From positions 1 through 64,000 of the forward strand of contig NZ_AAWL01000001.1 in assembly GCF_000169155.1 (NCBI RefSeq): 64,000 nt of DNA, read 5' to 3'. The translations under genes and the position numbers were made by a program. The notes beneath the pieces were generated by a model. That model did not search any database. It was not told the origin of the DNA and worked only from the letters and a program-made list of their open reading frames with translations. This document shows positions 62,268 through 64,000 of this stretch, in pieces. Source of the DNA: Thermosinus carboxydivorans Nor1. GTDB taxonomy: Bacteria > Bacillota > Negativicutes > Sporomusales > Thermosinaceae. Positions within the stretch are counted from its first letter, which is position 1; each line of letters starts with the position of its first letter.

Positions 62268-63875
62268 ATGGGGCAATACGATGCGTTATATAATCCATAT
62301 CCTTCACGCCGCAGCGTGGTGTATGCCAGAAAAGGGATGGTGGCCACAACTCAGCCGTTAGCGGCCCAAGCCGGTCTGGACATGCTCAAGCGCGGGGGCA
62401 ATGCAATTGATGCGGCGATTGCAACCGCCGCTTGTCTTACCGTGGTCGAGCCCACTTCTAACGGAATAGGCGGCGATGCTTTTGCCTTAGTTTGGACGAA
62501 CGGGCAGCTTCATGGACTCAATGCCAGCGGGCCGGCCCCGCGGGGAATATCGGCCGATATTATTAGAAAAGCCGGCTACCAGAAAATGCCGGCGTTTGGC
62601 TGGATACCGGTTACCGTTCCGGGAGCGCCGTCGGCCTGGGCGGAACTATCCCGAAAGTTCGGCAAACTTCCGCTCACCGAGGTGCTACGGCCTGCGATCG
62701 AGTATGCGGAAAACGGCTATCCTGTGTCGCCGGTGATCAGCAAGCTCTGGAAGCTGGGGTTCGACCAGTACAAAGCGCTGTCCGGTGAAGAATTTAAGTA
62801 TTGGTTTGAGACTTTTGCCCCGGCAGGACGGGCGCCAGCGGCCGGAGAAATTTGGCGCAGTCCTGACCATGCCCGGACGCTGCAGCTAATTGCCGAAACG
62901 AAAGCTGAAGCGTTTTACCGGGGTGAGCTAGCCGAAAAAATTGATGCTTTTTCCCGGCGGTATGGTGGTTACTTGCGGCAAGAAGATTTAGCCGCTTACC
63001 GGCCAGAGTGGGTAGAACCCATAAAGGTTAATTACCGGGGTTATGATGTATGGGAAATCCCGCCCAATGGACACGGCCTGGTAGCCTTAATGGCCTTGAA
63101 CATCCTTAAAGGCTTTGATTTTGCGGCGAAAGAAGCGGTAGATACCTATCATAAGCAGTTTGAAGCTATCAAGCTGGCCTTTGCCGACGGTATGAAGTAT
63201 ATAACAGACCCAGCCAAAATGAAAGTAAGAGTGGAAGACCTGTTGTCTGACGCTTATGCGGCAGAAAGAAGAAAACTAATTACCGATAAGGCGCTTACGC
63301 CTGCGCCCGGACAACCGCCAAAGGGTGGCACGGTTTACCTTGCCACGGCTGACGGTGAAGGCAATATGGTTTCATATATCCAGAGCAACTATATGGGCTT
63401 CGGCTCTGGGTTGGTCGTTCCAGGAACAGGCATTAGCCTGCATAACCGGGGCAATAACTTCTCCCTTGATGCGGAGCATGACAACTGCATTGAGCCAGGC
63501 AAGAAACCTTATCATACGATTATTCCGGGTTTTTTGACCAAAGATGGAAAAGCGATAGGGCCTTTTGGCGTCATGGGCGGATTTGTGCAGCCGCAGGGAC
63601 ATGTTCAGGTTGTTATGAACACTGTTGATTTTGGCCTTAATCCACAGGCTGCGCTTGATGCGCCACGTTGGCAGTGGACAGAAGGAAAAACCATTGAAGT
63701 TGAGCACGCTTTTCCCGAGTATTTGGCCGAGGCGCTGCAGCGTATGGGACATGATATTAAGCGGACCGTAGGCAATCATACTATGGGACGCGGGCAAATT
63801 ATCTGGCGTGATGACCAGGGAGTGCTAGCGGGAGGCACCGAGCCGCGGGCCGACGGCGTAGTGGCTGCTTGGTAA
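62268..63875 (+). CDS. Gamma-glutamyltransferase family protein (YwrD-like)
   Basis: 535 residues, Ntn-hydrolase fold, single chain before autocleavage. N-terminal MVATTQPLAAQAGLDMLKRG and GGNAIDAAIATAACLTVVEP are family signatures; the expected cleavage Thr is in KGGTVYLATADGEG, followed by GFGSGLVVPGTGI. No signal peptide, so it acts in the cytoplasm, as suggested for YwrD. It would cleave or transfer gamma-glutamyl groups, for example from glutathione-like or polyglutamyl compounds. ATG 62268 follows AAGGAGGAGAAACT. Monocistronic or co-transcribed with the small membrane frame. Confidence 0.88.
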   Translation: MGQYDALYNPYPSRRSVVYARKGMVATTQPLAAQAGLDMLKRGGNAIDAAIATAACLTVVEPTSNGIGGDAFALVWTNGQLHGLNASGPAPRGISADIIRKAGYQKMPAFGWIPVTVPGAPSAWAELSRKFGKLPLTEVLRPAIEYAENGYPVSPVISKLWKLGFDQYKALSGEEFKYWFETFAPAGRAPAAGEIWRSPDHARTLQLIAETKAEAFYRGELAEKIDAFSRRYGGYLRQEDLAAYRPEWVEPIKVNYRGYDVWEIPPNGHGLVALMALNILKGFDFAAKEAVDTYHKQFEAIKLAFADGMKYITDPAKMKVRVEDLLSDAYAAERRKLITDKALTPAPGQPPKGGTVYLATADGEGNMVSYIQSNYMGFGSGLVVPGTGISLHNRGNNFSLDAEHDNCIEPGKKPYHTIIPGFLTKDGKAIGPFGVMGGFVQPQGHVQVVMNTVDFGLNPQAALDAPRWQWTEGKTIEVEHAFPEYLAEALQRMGHDIKRTVGNHTMGRGQIIWRDDQGVLAGGTEPRADGVVAAW

Positions 63876-63882
63876 ATATCAG

Positions 63883-63914
63883 AGCCTGCAATATTTAATG
63901 TTGCAGGCTTTTTA
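63883..63914 (+). terminator. Terminator of ggt gene
   Basis: Stem AGCCTGCAA / TTGCAGGCT followed by five T, a few bases after the stop codon. Confidence 0.88.
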
Positions 63915-64000
63915 TATTGGCGCCTTTTAAAATAAGCTTCCCTGTCAGTAAGACTCAATAAGGCAGGACAAGTAATAATTTTTGCGAAACTATAGAATTA

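Overview
The window looks like a chromosomal segment of an anaerobic, spore-forming member of the Firmicutes, most likely a Negativicute of the Sporomusa/Thermosinus kind. This is inferred from sporulation-type membrane proteins (SpoVB, YtaF), Firmicute RNA regulators (T-box, ykkC-type riboswitches, c-di-AMP riboswitch, PyrR attenuator), butyrate kinase, strong AGGAGG-type ribosome binding sites, and sigma-54 control of catabolic operons. No phage or CRISPR array is visible. One insertion sequence, one dispersed repeat family and a few gene remnants are the only mobile or decayed material.

Layout. 1-670: leader and three tandem promoters of an rRNA operon that runs off the left edge. 671-7673: a sigma-54-controlled four-carbon sugar-acid operon (kinase, PdxA2-type dehydrogenase, LarA-type nickel racemase, GntP permease) with its PrpR-like activator. 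7807-13844: fumarase plus a soluble SdhABE-type fumarate reductase/succinate dehydrogenase operon, with a divergent LysR regulator. 13907-20361: cell-envelope genes (GT39 transferase, SpoVB flippase, DedA, an ECF sigma/anti-sigma/effector trio, PAP2 phosphatase). 20508-29548: gyrA, ytaF, butyrate kinase, TauE exporter, short ArgA, a coiled-coil repeat protein, and a GAF-GGDEF-EAL protein. 29669-34922: the leuACDB operon behind a long composite leader (ykkC-family riboswitch, dispersed repeat, leucine T-box). 34970-39454: a second sigma-54 module (YjiH/YjiG membrane proteins, M20 peptidase, activator). 39488-46451: uracil-DNA glycosylase, CHASE4-GGDEF-HD-GYP protein, ArsB/NhaD transporter, small membrane proteins, BASS transporter. 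46572-46971: a second ykkC-family riboswitch in front of a 35-residue microprotein. 47224-50959: DUF1540 protein and GDP-fucose synthesis genes with a glycosyltransferase. 51403-52932: insertion sequence. 52933-57110: GlcD-type oxidase, then a KimA-like potassium transporter and a DUF2294 gene behind a c-di-AMP riboswitch. 57371-58923: an MFS transporter behind a PyrR-type attenuator. 58987-63875: tRNA-Ala(CGC), Fic protein, antitoxin-like remnant, sirtuin, small membrane ORF, gamma-glutamyltransferase.

How it works together. Two catabolic operons each have an adjacent bacterial enhancer-binding protein and a recognisable -24/-12 promoter. Biosynthesis and transport genes are governed largely by RNA leaders. 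The fumarase/SdhABE operon suits anaerobic C4-dicarboxylate metabolism.

Two genes (sdhA near 9974 and gyrA near 21130) are each broken by a single-base frameshift. Because gyrA is essential, sequence error is the simplest explanation for it, and by extension probably for sdhA.

The observations most worth following are the riboswitch-controlled microprotein, the PyrR attenuator on an aromatic-acid-type transporter (candidate pyrimidine-precursor importer), the nickel racemase homologue in a sugar-acid operon, and the composite leu leader.
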